From the NCBI GenBank assembly GCA_021845645.1, contig JAJZVM010000155.1, forward strand, positions 1 to 10,026: 10,026 nt of DNA, read 5' to 3'. Under the pieces are notes generated by a model. That model worked only from the letters and a program-made list of their open reading frames with translations. It was not told the DNA's origin and ran no database searches. The position numbers were made by a program, and so were the translations under genes. Shown here one piece after another: positions 1 through 6,456 of the stretch (position 1 is its first letter; each line of letters begins with the position of its first letter). The DNA is from Bacillota bacterium (GTDB lineage: Bacteria > Bacillota_E > JAJZYS01 > JAJYTV01).

Positions 1-491
1 CGGTCGCCCGGATCGAGCAGGATGGCGGACAGGTAATGCCCATAGAAGACCTGCCTGCCGAGCAGGCTCCAGGTCCGGCCGCCGTTCGAGCTGCGCAGGA
101 CGCCCTCGGAAAAGTAGCAGTCGCCGCAGTCGTCGTTTTCGCCCGTGGCGGCGTAGATCACCGTGGGATCCTGCTGGACGGCGAGCGCCCCGATCGCCAT
201 GTCGCTCGTGTGGTCGGACAGGGGACGCCAGGTCTGCCCGTTGTCCTTCGTCAGCCACACGCCGCCGCCGGCGGACCCGGCGTACAGGTCCCCGCCGGCT
301 GCGGCGAGCGACGTCACGCGGCCGCTCTCGTTGCCCGCATAGGGGTCGTGGAAGACGGGCGCAGGGCCGAGTGGCTGCCAGGCGCCTCCGGTCGGGATCG
401 GGCCGGGGCCGGTCGCGGAAACGGTCAGGCTGAAGGCGGCGACGACAATCAACGCGGCGCTGGCAAACAGCGCGGCGAGCAGGCGTGGCAA
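1..491 (-). CDS. Secreted BNR/WD40-like repeat protein (partial, N-terminal part)
   Basis: Only the first 163 codons are in the window; the rest lies beyond base 1. The start is TTG at 491, chosen because a perfect AGGAGG lies 7 bases upstream (499-504 on the plus strand) and because a signal peptide follows at once: MPRLLAAL, a hydrophobic core to about residue 25, then a probable cleavage near Val-Ser-Ala. The mature part carries two Asp-box-like repeats, TKDNGQTW (81-88) and SSNGGRTW (134-141), each followed by a short strand, as in BNR/sortilin/YCF48-like beta-propellers. A CGDC pair (122-125) could form a disulfide outside the cell. Such proteins are often annotated as exo-alpha-sialidase or glycosyl hydrolase, but the repeats alone show only a propeller fold, not an enzyme. 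It is divergent from the kynureninase gene. The fold and secretion are well supported; the function is unknown. Confidence 0.8.
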   Translation of the reverse strand, partial: MPRLLAALFASAALIVVAAFSLTVSATGPGPIPTGGAWQPLGPAPVFHDPYAGNESGRVTSLAAAGGDLYAGSAGGGVWLTKDNGQTWRPLSDHTSDMAIGALAVQQDPTVIYAATGENDDCGDCYFSEGVLRSSNGGRTWSLLGRQVFYGHYLSAILLDPGD

Positions 492-518
492 AGAAAGCCC
501 TCCTGAACGACGTGGGGC

Positions 519-534
519 GGAAACTGCGGTTTCC
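519..534. other. Small hairpin in the leader of the BNR-repeat gene
   Basis: GGAAAC (519-524) and GTTTCC (529-534) form a 6-bp stem with a 4-base loop; flanking GGC/GCC could extend it across a two-base bulge. On the minus strand it lies about 28-43 bases ahead of the TTG start, so it would be in the leader if transcription begins further upstream. It may be chance in GC-rich DNA. Confidence 0.25.
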
Positions 535-687
535 CCGCCATTCGGGAAGGGTTGGTCCCGTTCCTGCGGGAGATTGCGCCAGGCCCGCGTCGCGCGCAGC
601 GACGCCCAGCAAGCCCGAGGTCTGCAGGTGGACCGCCTCGCCAACACGAAGCCGCCCGCATTGCAGCCGCATTGGAGTTGAGCGACG

Positions 688-1965
688 TTGCAAAGCCAAG
701 ACTGGCACGAGACCGCCATGCGCATGGACAAGGACGACCCCCTCGCCGAGCTGCGCCGTGAGTTTCTGCTGCCCGACGGGGTCGTCTATCTCGACGGGAA
801 CTCGCTTGGACCCCTGACGCACCGCGGCCTCGCCGAACTCGAGCAGACGATCGGCGAATGGCGGCGCCTCGGCGTCGCAGGCTGGCAGGACGCCAAGGTG
901 CCATGGTTCCACCTTGCGGAGACGCTTGGCGGGCAGCTCGGGGCCATCGTCGGCGCCGAGCCCGGCGAGGTGGTGGCCACCGCGCAGACGACGTTGAACC
1001 TGCACCAGATCCTACAGACCTTCTACCGTCCGGAGGGTGACCGGCACGTCATCGTGATCGACGCGCTCGAGTTCCCGAGCGACCTCTATGCCGTGCGCAG
1101 CCACCTTGAGGCGCGAGGCATGGACCCACACCGCAGCATGCGCCTCGTGCAGAGCGGCGACGGCCTGACACTGGCGGCGACGGATATTCTGGCGGCCCTC
1201 GCGGGCGACGTCGCCCTGGCCGTGCTGCCAGGGGTGCTCTACCGATCGGGCCAGCTTCTGCCGATCGCGCAGATCACGAGGGCGGCGCACAGGCGCGGAG
1301 TGCCTGTCGCTTGGGATCTGTCCCACGCCGTCGGCGCGGTGCCGCTCGACTTGCACCGCGATGACGCGGACTTCGCCTTCTTCTGCACCTACAAGTACCT
1401 GTGCGGCGGGCCCGGCGCGATCGGCGGCCTCTTCGTCCACCGCCGCCATCTGCCTGTTCGGCCTGGCATGGCCGGCTGGTTCGGCAGCGACAAGTCAAGT
1501 CAATTCGACATGGCGTCCGAAATGGCAGCGGCCCATGACAGCGGAGCGCTGCAGGTCGGGACGCCGCCCGTGCTGGCCGCGGTCCCTCTGCTCGGGAGCC
1601 TCGCCATCTATCGCGAGGTGGGGATGGAGGCCGTGCGGCAGCGTTCGTTGCGCCTGACGGATTTCTTGATCGCCCTGGCGGACGATTGCCTGGCGGAGTT
1701 CGGATTCCGGGTCGCGACGCCGCGGGAGGCGGACGGTCGCGGCGGGCATGTGGCGCTCGAGCATGCCGAAGCGGCGCGCCTCAGCCGTGCATTGAAGGAC
1801 AGGGGTGTCGTGCCGGACTTCCGCCCGCCAAACATCGTGCGCTTCGGCCCACACCCGCTCTATACGACCTTCAGCGAGCTTGCGCAGGCAGTCCTTGTCC
1901 TGCGCGAGATCGCGGAAAGCCGCAGTCACCTTGCGTACCCCGCGGAGCGGGAGGAGGTCGGTTGA
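688..1965 (+). CDS. kynU: Kynureninase
   Basis: A PLP enzyme (EC 3.7.1.3) that cleaves L-kynurenine to anthranilate and alanine, or 3-hydroxykynurenine to 3-hydroxyanthranilate, in tryptophan degradation in the cytoplasm. The 425 residues match the usual bacterial length. Family marks are YLDGNSLGPL (34-43), the ALEFPSDLY segment (126-134), WDLSHAVGAVPLDL (209-222) with Asp210 expected on the PLP ring nitrogen, and CTYKYLCGGPGA (233-244) with Lys236 as the Schiff-base lysine. The TTG at 688 has a GGAG at 674-677; in-frame ATGs at 718 and 724 are alternative starts and would still leave the conserved DPLAELR region intact. No tryptophan dioxygenase, formamidase or anthranilate-pathway gene is visible beside it, so its pathway role (NAD synthesis, anthranilate supply or kynurenine breakdown) is not shown by context. 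It faces the DUF981 gene across a shared terminator. Confidence 0.93.
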   Translation: MQSQDWHETAMRMDKDDPLAELRREFLLPDGVVYLDGNSLGPLTHRGLAELEQTIGEWRRLGVAGWQDAKVPWFHLAETLGGQLGAIVGAEPGEVVATAQTTLNLHQILQTFYRPEGDRHVIVIDALEFPSDLYAVRSHLEARGMDPHRSMRLVQSGDGLTLAATDILAALAGDVALAVLPGVLYRSGQLLPIAQITRAAHRRGVPVAWDLSHAVGAVPLDLHRDDADFAFFCTYKYLCGGPGAIGGLFVHRRHLPVRPGMAGWFGSDKSSQFDMASEMAAAHDSGALQVGTPPVLAAVPLLGSLAIYREVGMEAVRQRSLRLTDFLIALADDCLAEFGFRVATPREADGRGGHVALEHAEAARLSRALKDRGVVPDFRPPNIVRFGPHPLYTTFSELAQAVLVLREIAESRSHLAYPAEREEVG

Positions 1966-2036
1966 CCGGGAGCGGCCAGAACGACGTGTGCGCAAAGCGA
2001 TCCGTGTCGGATCGTCGCGCCACCTGCGACGGCAAT

Positions 2037-2073
2037 AAGCCAGGGTCCGGACCGCTGGTCCGGACCCTGGCTT
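2037..2073. terminator. Bidirectional terminator hairpin between convergent genes
   Basis: AAGCCAGGGTCCGGACC (2037-2053) pairs perfectly with 2057-2073 around a GCT loop, a 17-bp stem rich in G and C. It lies 71 bases after the kynureninase stop and 34 bases after the stop of the convergent DUF981 gene, so it can serve both. Neither side has a long T-run (the minus side continues ATTGCC), so it is not a textbook intrinsic terminator, but the length and perfection of the stem and its place strongly favour this role. Confidence 0.8.
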
Positions 2074-2107
2074 GGGAGAGCCGCCGCGATGTTCTCCTGA
2101 GCGGAAG

Positions 2108-2677
2108 CTACTTCATGTAGGCAGGTACGTACTTGGCGAAGTCCGCGATGTGGCCGGGGTAGGAGTTGAATCCGGTGTAGAGCCACACAATGGCTGCGAC
2201 GGCGAGCACGACGGCCGCGATGAGCGCGATCCAGCGCTGGTTCTTCATGGCGACTGCCGGCAGCGTGAGGATGCCGCCGATGCCGGCGAGAATGAAGCCC
2301 AGACCTGCGACGCCCGGCTCCTTGGTCATACCGTGGGCAATGATCTGCTGGCCGACGATGACGGCCGTGATGCCGGCGAAGAAGCCCCAGATCGCCGGTC
2401 CGAGGAGCTCGAGCCGGAAGACGAGAGCGAGACCGGCGACGGTGAAGAGGGCGCCGAACATCAGCGCGGGCTCACCGAAGGCTACGTTGTAGCTGCCGGG
2501 AAGCGGCCAGCTGACGATCATCGGGATCGCGGTGGACGCCAGGATGAGGGCGGTGGCGCCGAAGCCGAAGCCCCAGGTGGGACGGTTCTCGGGAGCCGGG
2601 TTCACGAAGAGGTACAGAGCGAGAAGTGCAAGACCGGCACCTACGGATACGAGCATGACGGCAAGATAGTCGATCAT
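2108..2677 (-). CDS. DUF981 family integral membrane protein
   Basis: A 189-residue, very hydrophobic protein with about six membrane helices at roughly residues 3-25, 37-55, 70-88, 93-112, 122-142 and 149-169. Conserved-looking loop segments are NPAPENRPTWGFGFGATA (26-43), the WPLPGSYNVAFGEPALMFG stretch (57-75), GQQIIAHGMTKEPG (109-122) and a C-terminal tail ending near YVPAYMK. The layout fits the uncharacterised DUF981 family (Pfam PF06168) from memory; no function is established for it. The ATG at 2677 was chosen over the upstream in-frame start at 2752 because GGGGAGG lies just ahead of it (2687-2693) and the first helix begins at once; the longer version only adds a charged, low-quality N-terminus. 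It stands alone, convergent with the kynureninase gene, and its leader contains a perfect 14-bp palindrome. Family assignment is fairly confident; the role is unknown. Confidence 0.85.
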   Translation of the reverse strand: MIDYLAVMLVSVGAGLALLALYLFVNPAPENRPTWGFGFGATALILASTAIPMIVSWPLPGSYNVAFGEPALMFGALFTVAGLALVFRLELLGPAIWGFFAGITAVIVGQQIIAHGMTKEPGVAGLGFILAGIGGILTLPAVAMKNQRWIALIAAVVLAVAAIVWLYTGFNSYPGHIADFAKYVPAYMK

Positions 2678-2696
2678 GGAACTTAGCCTCCCCTTG

Positions 2697-2710
2697 GCAG
2701 GGCGCCCTGC
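2697..2710. promoter_or_regulatory. Perfect 14-bp palindrome in the leader of the DUF981 gene
   Basis: GCAGGGCGCCCTGC reads the same on both strands. It lies 20-33 bases ahead of the DUF981 ATG and directly upstream of its ribosome binding site. It could be a protein operator or, in RNA, part of a hairpin near the binding site. A second small stem, CGCCC (2725-2729) with GGGCG (2734-2738), lies behind it. The regulator is unknown. Confidence 0.35.
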
Positions 2711-2738
2711 GGCCCTTGGCGCCTCGCCCTTGCGGGCG

Positions 2739-3183
2739 TCTGCCTGCAACAACTATCGTGCTTGAACACCCTGGGCCATATGAGCATGTAGTCCGTTTCA
2801 CATGGTTCTGGAGGGGTGTCGGTTGGCAGGGCAATGTACCCTCACCCTGGCCACCTGCAGGAGAAGGATGGCATTCCGCGTGACAAAGTGGGCCTAACAC
2901 CTAGTGAAAAGTGGCGCATGCACTAGGTCCACTCGCCGCGGTGCAAGGGGCAACATGGCCAGCATACGGACCTTGTCGCCTTTGTGCGGGCGATAAAGCG
3001 CATTGCGGCCCATATCGCGGGAAGGCAAGATGCCGTGTTCGGCATGAGGCGCATGGTGGCCGGATCACTGCGGCCGCGGTCGACCAACCTGGGATGAGCT
3101 GGTACGACCTGCCATCTCGGCGCGGCGAGCGTCCGGGCCATGGGCCGTCTGACTACGCTCGTTTGGCATGCTTCCCCAGGGGG
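2739..3183. other. Intergenic stretch without a supported gene
   Basis: Open frames here have irregular composition, no ribosome binding site and no family I recognise, so I call no gene. The stretch holds an 8-bp inverted repeat ACCTAGTG/CACTAGGT (2899-2906 and 2921-2928, 14 bases apart) and a hairpin ATGCCG-TGTT-CGGCAT (3030-3045). It separates the minus-strand DUF981 gene from the sdpR promoter. I saw no tRNA, rRNA or known riboswitch pattern. Confidence 0.5.
2899..2928. repeat. 8-bp inverted repeat in the intergenic region
   Basis: ACCTAGTG (2899-2906) and CACTAGGT (2921-2928) are perfect inverted copies around a 14-base spacer that begins AAAA. The half-sites are less GC-rich than the surroundings. 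The arms could be an operator with half-sites about two helical turns apart or a hairpin arm pair. No gene lies within about 220 bases on either side. Confidence 0.3.
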
Positions 3184-3212
3184 TTGACGCGCGCAGAAAT
3201 TTCGATGATGAT
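3184..3212 (+). promoter_or_regulatory. Candidate sigma-70-type promoter of the sdpR operon
   Basis: TTGACG (3184-3189, 5 of 6 to TTGACA) is followed after 17 bases by GATGAT (3207-3212, 4 of 6 to TATAAT). The region is clearly more AT-rich than its surroundings. Transcription would begin around 3219, giving a short leader that carries the AGGGGG ribosome binding site of sdpR. Confidence 0.5.
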
Positions 3213-3218
3213 CAAAAT
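3199..3218. promoter_or_regulatory. Imperfect 20-bp dyad, candidate SdpR operator
   Basis: ATTTCGATGATGATCAAAAT is symmetric at 8 of 10 base pairs around its centre (ATTT-GAT and ATC-AAAT arms). It covers the proposed -10 element, the position expected for an autorepressor of the ArsR family, whose operators are AT-rich dyads. SdpR of Bacillus subtilis represses its own sdpRI promoter; the same role here is an inference. Confidence 0.45.
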
Positions 3219-3236
3219 ACTCGAGGGGGTGCGCCT

Positions 3237-3539
3237 GTGGCGCTCGGCGATGTGTTCCAGGCACTCTCGGATCCGACGCGCCGACAAATTCTGCGGATGC
3301 TCAGCCGGGGCGACCTGAACGCTGGTGAGATCGCGGCGGCCTTCAGTCTGTCGAAGCCGAGCATCTCCCATCATCTCAACACCCTGCGTCAGGCGGAACT
3401 TGTTCTGTCGCGCCGTCAGGGGCAAATGATCATCTATTCGCTTCACACCACGGTGTTGCAGGAAGCCCTGGGCTGGGGCTTCGACATCCTGCGCCATGGC
3501 GAGGCGGGAGCAAGGGGGGACGCGAAAGATGGGAAGTAG
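3237..3539 (+). CDS. sdpR: SdpR-type ArsR family autorepressor
   Basis: A 100-residue winged-helix repressor. It starts VFQALSDPTRRQILRML (6-22), followed by GDLNAGEIAAAFSLSKPSIS (26-45) and HHLNTLRQAELV (46-57), the helix-turn-helix typical of ArsR proteins, then a wing (SRRQGQMIIYSLHTT, 58-72). The pattern SKPSISHHLNTLRQAE and the tail TTVLQEALGWGFDIL closely resemble Bacillus subtilis SdpR (about 90 residues, from memory). There is no cysteine anywhere, so it is not a thiol or metal sensor of the ArsR/SmtB kind. The GTG at 3237 was chosen because AGGGGG (3225-3229) lies 7 bases ahead; a longer form from 3168 would read through the promoter. Its stop overlaps the start of the next gene by 11 bases, the classical sdpR-sdpI arrangement. 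It probably represses its own operon through the dyad at 3199-3218. Confidence 0.88.
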   Translation: MALGDVFQALSDPTRRQILRMLSRGDLNAGEIAAAFSLSKPSISHHLNTLRQAELVLSRRQGQMIIYSLHTTVLQEALGWGFDILRHGEAGARGDAKDGK

Positions 3540-4206
3540 CATGCCGGAATACGACATCCGCCGAGAGGCGCGACACGACTGGGCGGTCTACCTTGTGTGG
3601 CTGCTCATGCTCAGCGCGGGCATCTGGGCCATGCCGCATCTGCCTGCGCGGGTGCCGACGCACTTCGGCCTGAACGGCCAGGCAAACGGGTGGATGTCGC
3701 CGGCGGGGGCCGTGTTCGTCCCCGTCGGCGTGTCGGTCCTGGTCTGGCTTCTGCTCCTGGTGGCTCCCGTGATCGACCCGCGGCGCCGCAACTACCCGGC
3801 CTTCCTGCCGTTCCTCCGGGCGCTGCGCCTGCTTGTGGTCCTGGTCGTCGCGCTCATGTTCGCGGCCAGCATGTGGCGGGGGCTTGGCCATCCGCTGCAG
3901 GTGGGCAATGTCGCGGTGCTGGTCGTCGGCATGCTTTTCATGTTCATTGGCAACTCCCTCGGGCGCGTCCGCCACAACTACTTCGTGGGCATCCGCACGC
4001 CGTGGACCCTGGCCAACGAGGAGGTCTGGCGGCGCACGCACCGCTTCGCCGGGCCTGTCATGATGGTGGGCGGCCTCCTGCCGATCGTCCTGCTGCCCTT
4101 CTGGCCGCAGGCCGGCCGCATCCTTCTGCTGGTCTCTGTCCTGGGCAGCGTCCTGGTCGCGGTGGTGTACTCGTACCTCGTCTTCAGACGGATCGCGAGC
4201 AACTAG
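3529..4206 (+). CDS. sdpI: SdpI family membrane protein (DUF1648 + SdpI domains)
   Basis: A 225-residue membrane protein with about six helices at 18-36, 60-80, 100-118, 127-143, 174-192 and 197-217. The N-terminal loop LPARVPTHFGLNGQANGW (38-55) is the DUF1648 signature. The segment GNSLGRVRHNYFVGIRTPWT (141-160) followed by LANEEVWRRTHR (161-172) is the SdpI signature. In Bacillus subtilis SdpI gives immunity to the SdpC toxin and holds SdpR at the membrane when the toxin is present. Length and topology fit (B. subtilis SdpI is about 207 residues). ATG 3529 is preferred because AGGGGGG lies about 9 bases upstream; ATG 3496 and ATG 3541 are in-frame alternatives. No sdpA, sdpB or sdpC is visible, so the protein may sense or resist something else, or protect against neighbours' toxins. 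Confidence 0.88.
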   Translation: MGSSMPEYDIRREARHDWAVYLVWLLMLSAGIWAMPHLPARVPTHFGLNGQANGWMSPAGAVFVPVGVSVLVWLLLLVAPVIDPRRRNYPAFLPFLRALRLLVVLVVALMFAASMWRGLGHPLQVGNVAVLVVGMLFMFIGNSLGRVRHNYFVGIRTPWTLANEEVWRRTHRFAGPVMMVGGLLPIVLLPFWPQAGRILLLVSVLGSVLVAVVYSYLVFRRIASN

Positions 4207-4238
4207 CAGCGACGCGCGGCTTGGGGAGGCGCACCAGT

Positions 4239-5081
4239 TTGCAGCAGCGGCGAATCGGTATCGGCCGGGGGACCATGCGCGTCCTCTACGCGGGACAGGG
4301 CCCATGCGCGATGGTGCTTTGGCCCGGCCTCGGTGGCACGGCGGAAGCGTTCTTGCGCCTGCTCGGCCAGGCGGAGGCCAAAGACTGCCTTCTCGTCGCG
4401 CTGGATCCGCCAGGCCATGGGCTCACAGACCCGCTGCCGCTGCAGGGCGGTCAGGACGCCGCCCTGGTGTGGCGTGCGGTTCTCGAAGCATTCGACATTC
4501 GGCGCGCGGTGCTCGCTGGACACTCCTACGGCGCGGTGGCCGCTTTGTCCGCGGTTGCGGCGGATCATGGGCTCCGCAGCGCAACCGCGGACCTTCTGCT
4601 CTACGACGGCGGCTACCTGCACCAGGAAGGGACGCCGGAGGAGCGCCACTCCGCATGCCGACGGCAGATCGCCGAATACACGTTCAGGACATGGGACGCA
4701 TTCCTCGAGCGGGCCCAGGCGGAAGCGCCGATCTGGGACAGCGCCGCGCAGGCGGCGGCGCGGGCCATGATGATGGAGCGCGAGGGCCGCGTCTGCCTGC
4801 GCGTCGACGCGCGGAGCTGCGCGGACGCGCTCGACCTGATCGCGGCCCATGGGCCGGAGAAGCTTGCGCCTGTCGACGTTCCCCGGGCCATGCTGTTGCG
4901 CGCCGGTCGGCCGGAGGAGATGGAGGGGCAGCGGCGGGCAGGCGTGGCGGCGCTCATGCGCAAGCTGCCTTCGCTCGACGTCCGGGTGCTGGGACAGGCG
5001 AGCCACGAACTGCTCGACGAGGCGCCCGAGGCCGTGGCTGACAATACATGGTCGTTTCTCGCGGGCATCGCGTGGCAATGA
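4239..5081 (+). CDS. Alpha/beta-fold hydrolase, third gene of the sdpRI operon
   Basis: A 280-residue alpha/beta hydrolase. The start is TTG 4239, chosen because GGGGAGG (4223-4229) lies 9 bases ahead; ATG 4275 would cut off the first strand. Features in order: VLWPGLGGTAEAF (26-38), the oxyanion strand with PGLG in place of the usual HG; LDPPGHGLTD (55-64); the nucleophile elbow GHSYG (94-98, Ser96); LLLYDGGYL (119-127); a cap-like helical part (about 130-205); LLRAGRPEE (219-227); and GQASHELLDE (252-261) with His256. The triad acid is unclear: the usual Asp after the seventh strand is missing and Glu226/227 or Asp123 may replace it. It lacks a signal peptide and is probably cytoplasmic. 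It follows sdpI by 32 bases on the same strand and probably shares its promoter. The substrate cannot be read from the sequence. Confidence 0.82.
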   Translation: MQQRRIGIGRGTMRVLYAGQGPCAMVLWPGLGGTAEAFLRLLGQAEAKDCLLVALDPPGHGLTDPLPLQGGQDAALVWRAVLEAFDIRRAVLAGHSYGAVAALSAVAADHGLRSATADLLLYDGGYLHQEGTPEERHSACRRQIAEYTFRTWDAFLERAQAEAPIWDSAAQAAARAMMMEREGRVCLRVDARSCADALDLIAAHGPEKLAPVDVPRAMLLRAGRPEEMEGQRRAGVAALMRKLPSLDVRVLGQASHELLDEAPEAVADNTWSFLAGIAWQ

Positions 5082-5100
5082 TCGGGCCGGACGACGATAG

Positions 5101-6420
5101 TCAGCCCAGCACGGCGTGGAACGTCGTGACGAGGCCGACGACGATCACCGAACCTGTCGCAAGATAGACAAAGAGGCGGTACGGGCCGTGCATGCGCAGG
5201 CGACGCGGCAGGGCTCTGGCCTCGAGCGCCACGAGGAAGCCGAGCACGACCGGCAGGAGGATGGCGTTCATCACCTCGATGTCGATCGTCAGATGGACGA
5301 GCGGCAGACCGGTCAGGACGACGCCTGCGCCCAGCGCCAGGGCGAGGCCATAGGCGAGGTAGAAGTGCGGCGCCTCGCTCAGTTTGCGGTTGAGGCTGTG
5401 CGGGTAGCCCAAGGCTTCCCCGACACCGAAGGCCGCCGCCACCGAGACGACGATCGCGGCGACGAGCGATGCGCCCAGGATGCCCAGGCCGAAGGCGAGC
5501 TTCGCGCCGGCGAAACCGAGGAAGGGCTCCAGCGCCCTTGAGATCTCGGGAATGCCCTGCAGGGCGGTGGGGTGTCCCGAGCGCCCGATGGTCGCGGCGA
5601 CGGCGACCACGACGAAGATCATCACGAGCTGCGTGACGATGGCGCCCAGCAGGGTGTCGAGGCGCGCGCCACGCAACTGGCCTGGTCTCAGTCCCTTGTC
5701 GATGACGGCTCCCTGCTGGTAGAAGACCATCCATGGCATGATGACGGCGCCGACGTTGGCGGCGAGGAGCAGGAGATAGCCACTCTGACCGAGCGGCAGA
5801 TGGCCGAGGCCGCGCACCATGGCGGCAGCGCTCGGGTGCGCCAGCCACGCCGCCGGCAGGAAGAAGAGTTCGAACAGGCCCAGCGCGACGCCGATGTACT
5901 CGACACGGCGGTAGCCACCCGTGAGTCCGAGCCCGATCAGGAGGAGAGCGGCGAGCAGGACCGTCGGTGTCACCGGAACGCCGAACAGCTCCGCTACGCC
6001 GGCGATGCCCGCGAACTCGGTGACGAGCGCGCCCACGGCCGCGATAAAGAGCGTGGCCACCGAGAGCACGGCCCAGGGTGCACCGAACACCTCTCTGATC
6101 AGTTCGCCGTGGCCGCGCTGCGTCAGCACGCCGAGCCGCACCGTCATCTCCTGGACGACAAACAGGACCGGGATGAGCAGAAGTTGCGGCAACAGCATGC
6201 CGTAGCCCCAGAGGGCGCCGGACTGCGCGGCCGTAACGATGCTGCCGGCGTCCGTGTCGGCCAGCATGACCATGAGACCCGGCCCGATGACCGAGGCCGC
6301 GAGCAGCAGGCCCGGGCGCGCAGCGGCGCGCGGCAGGATACCGGACGCGCCTGCTCCGGGGCGCGCAGCGGATCGCGCAGGCTTGTGCGTCACGGCGTAG
6401 CCGGCCTCATCGCGCCGCAT
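5101..6420 (-). CDS. NRAMP-superfamily divalent metal carrier with variant site motifs
   Basis: A 439-residue carrier with about eleven membrane helices, related to MntH/NRAMP (COG1914 type). NRAMP metal-site motifs can be aligned but differ: in helix 1, GPGLMVMLADTDAGS (46-60) has Asp57-Ala-Gly-Ser60 where MntH has DPGN; in helix 6, GAVIMPWMVFYQQ (224-236) keeps Met228-Pro but has Trp230 where MntH has the His of MPH. This pattern is, from memory, typical of a widespread NRAMP-like paralogue group annotated as divalent metal cation transporter, whose substrate is not settled. ATG 6420 was preferred over 6462 because GGGGG (6427-6431) lies 6 bases ahead; the N-terminal 35 residues are basic and cytoplasmic. 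It converges on the hydrolase gene with 19 bases between stops, and no hairpin is visible there. Two palindromes upstream suggest metal-dependent control. Confidence 0.85.
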   Translation of the reverse strand: MRRDEAGYAVTHKPARSAARPGAGASGILPRAAARPGLLLAASVIGPGLMVMLADTDAGSIVTAAQSGALWGYGMLLPQLLLIPVLFVVQEMTVRLGVLTQRGHGELIREVFGAPWAVLSVATLFIAAVGALVTEFAGIAGVAELFGVPVTPTVLLAALLLIGLGLTGGYRRVEYIGVALGLFELFFLPAAWLAHPSAAAMVRGLGHLPLGQSGYLLLLAANVGAVIMPWMVFYQQGAVIDKGLRPGQLRGARLDTLLGAIVTQLVMIFVVVAVAATIGRSGHPTALQGIPEISRALEPFLGFAGAKLAFGLGILGASLVAAIVVSVAAAFGVGEALGYPHSLNRKLSEAPHFYLAYGLALALGAGVVLTGLPLVHLTIDIEVMNAILLPVVLGFLVALEARALPRRLRMHGPYRLFVYLATGSVIVVGLVTTFHAVLG

Positions 6421-6436
6421 CGCGTACCCCCTTGTC

Positions 6437-6456
6437 CTAGGTTCGGCCGAAGTTAG
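6437..6456. promoter_or_regulatory. Dyad with perfect TTCGGCCGAA core upstream of the NRAMP-like gene
   Basis: CTAGGTTCGGCCGAAGTTAG is symmetric at 8 of 10 base pairs, and the inner 10 bases (6442-6451) are perfect. It ends 17 bases ahead of the chosen ATG, next to the ribosome binding site, and touches the second palindrome at 6453-6466. Its outer arms carry CTAGG/TTAG blocks like those in the neighbouring site, so both may bind one regulator. Confidence 0.4.

Noticed and set aside
2072..2686. A 204-residue plus-strand frame opposite the DUF981 gene
   Set aside because: Rich in Asp, Glu and Gly, the usual antisense image of membrane helices; DUF981 explains the coding signal.
2911..3318. 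A 135-residue plus-strand frame in the gap ahead of sdpR
   Set aside because: It overlaps the sdpR promoter and the first 27 codons of sdpR in another frame, has no ribosome binding site and no recognisable domain.
3430..4305. A 291-residue minus-strand frame opposite sdpR/sdpI
   Set aside because: Its translation is rich in His, Arg, Asp and Gln, as expected for the antisense of a membrane protein, and it opposes two well-recognised genes.
3597..5081. A long 494-residue frame that begins inside sdpI and runs into the hydrolase gene
   Set aside because: Its first 214 codons are a shadow of sdpI in another frame (Pro/Arg/Gly-rich, no family). The real hydrolase begins at TTG 4239 behind a GGGGAGG site.
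4613..5848. A 411-residue minus-strand frame spanning the hydrolase and NRAMP-like genes
   Set aside because: It crosses two real genes in other frames and reads as Arg/Ala/Pro-rich sequence without domains.
5572..6456. A 294-residue plus-strand frame opposite the NRAMP-like gene
   Set aside because: Low-complexity antisense product of a hydrophobic gene with no ribosome binding site.
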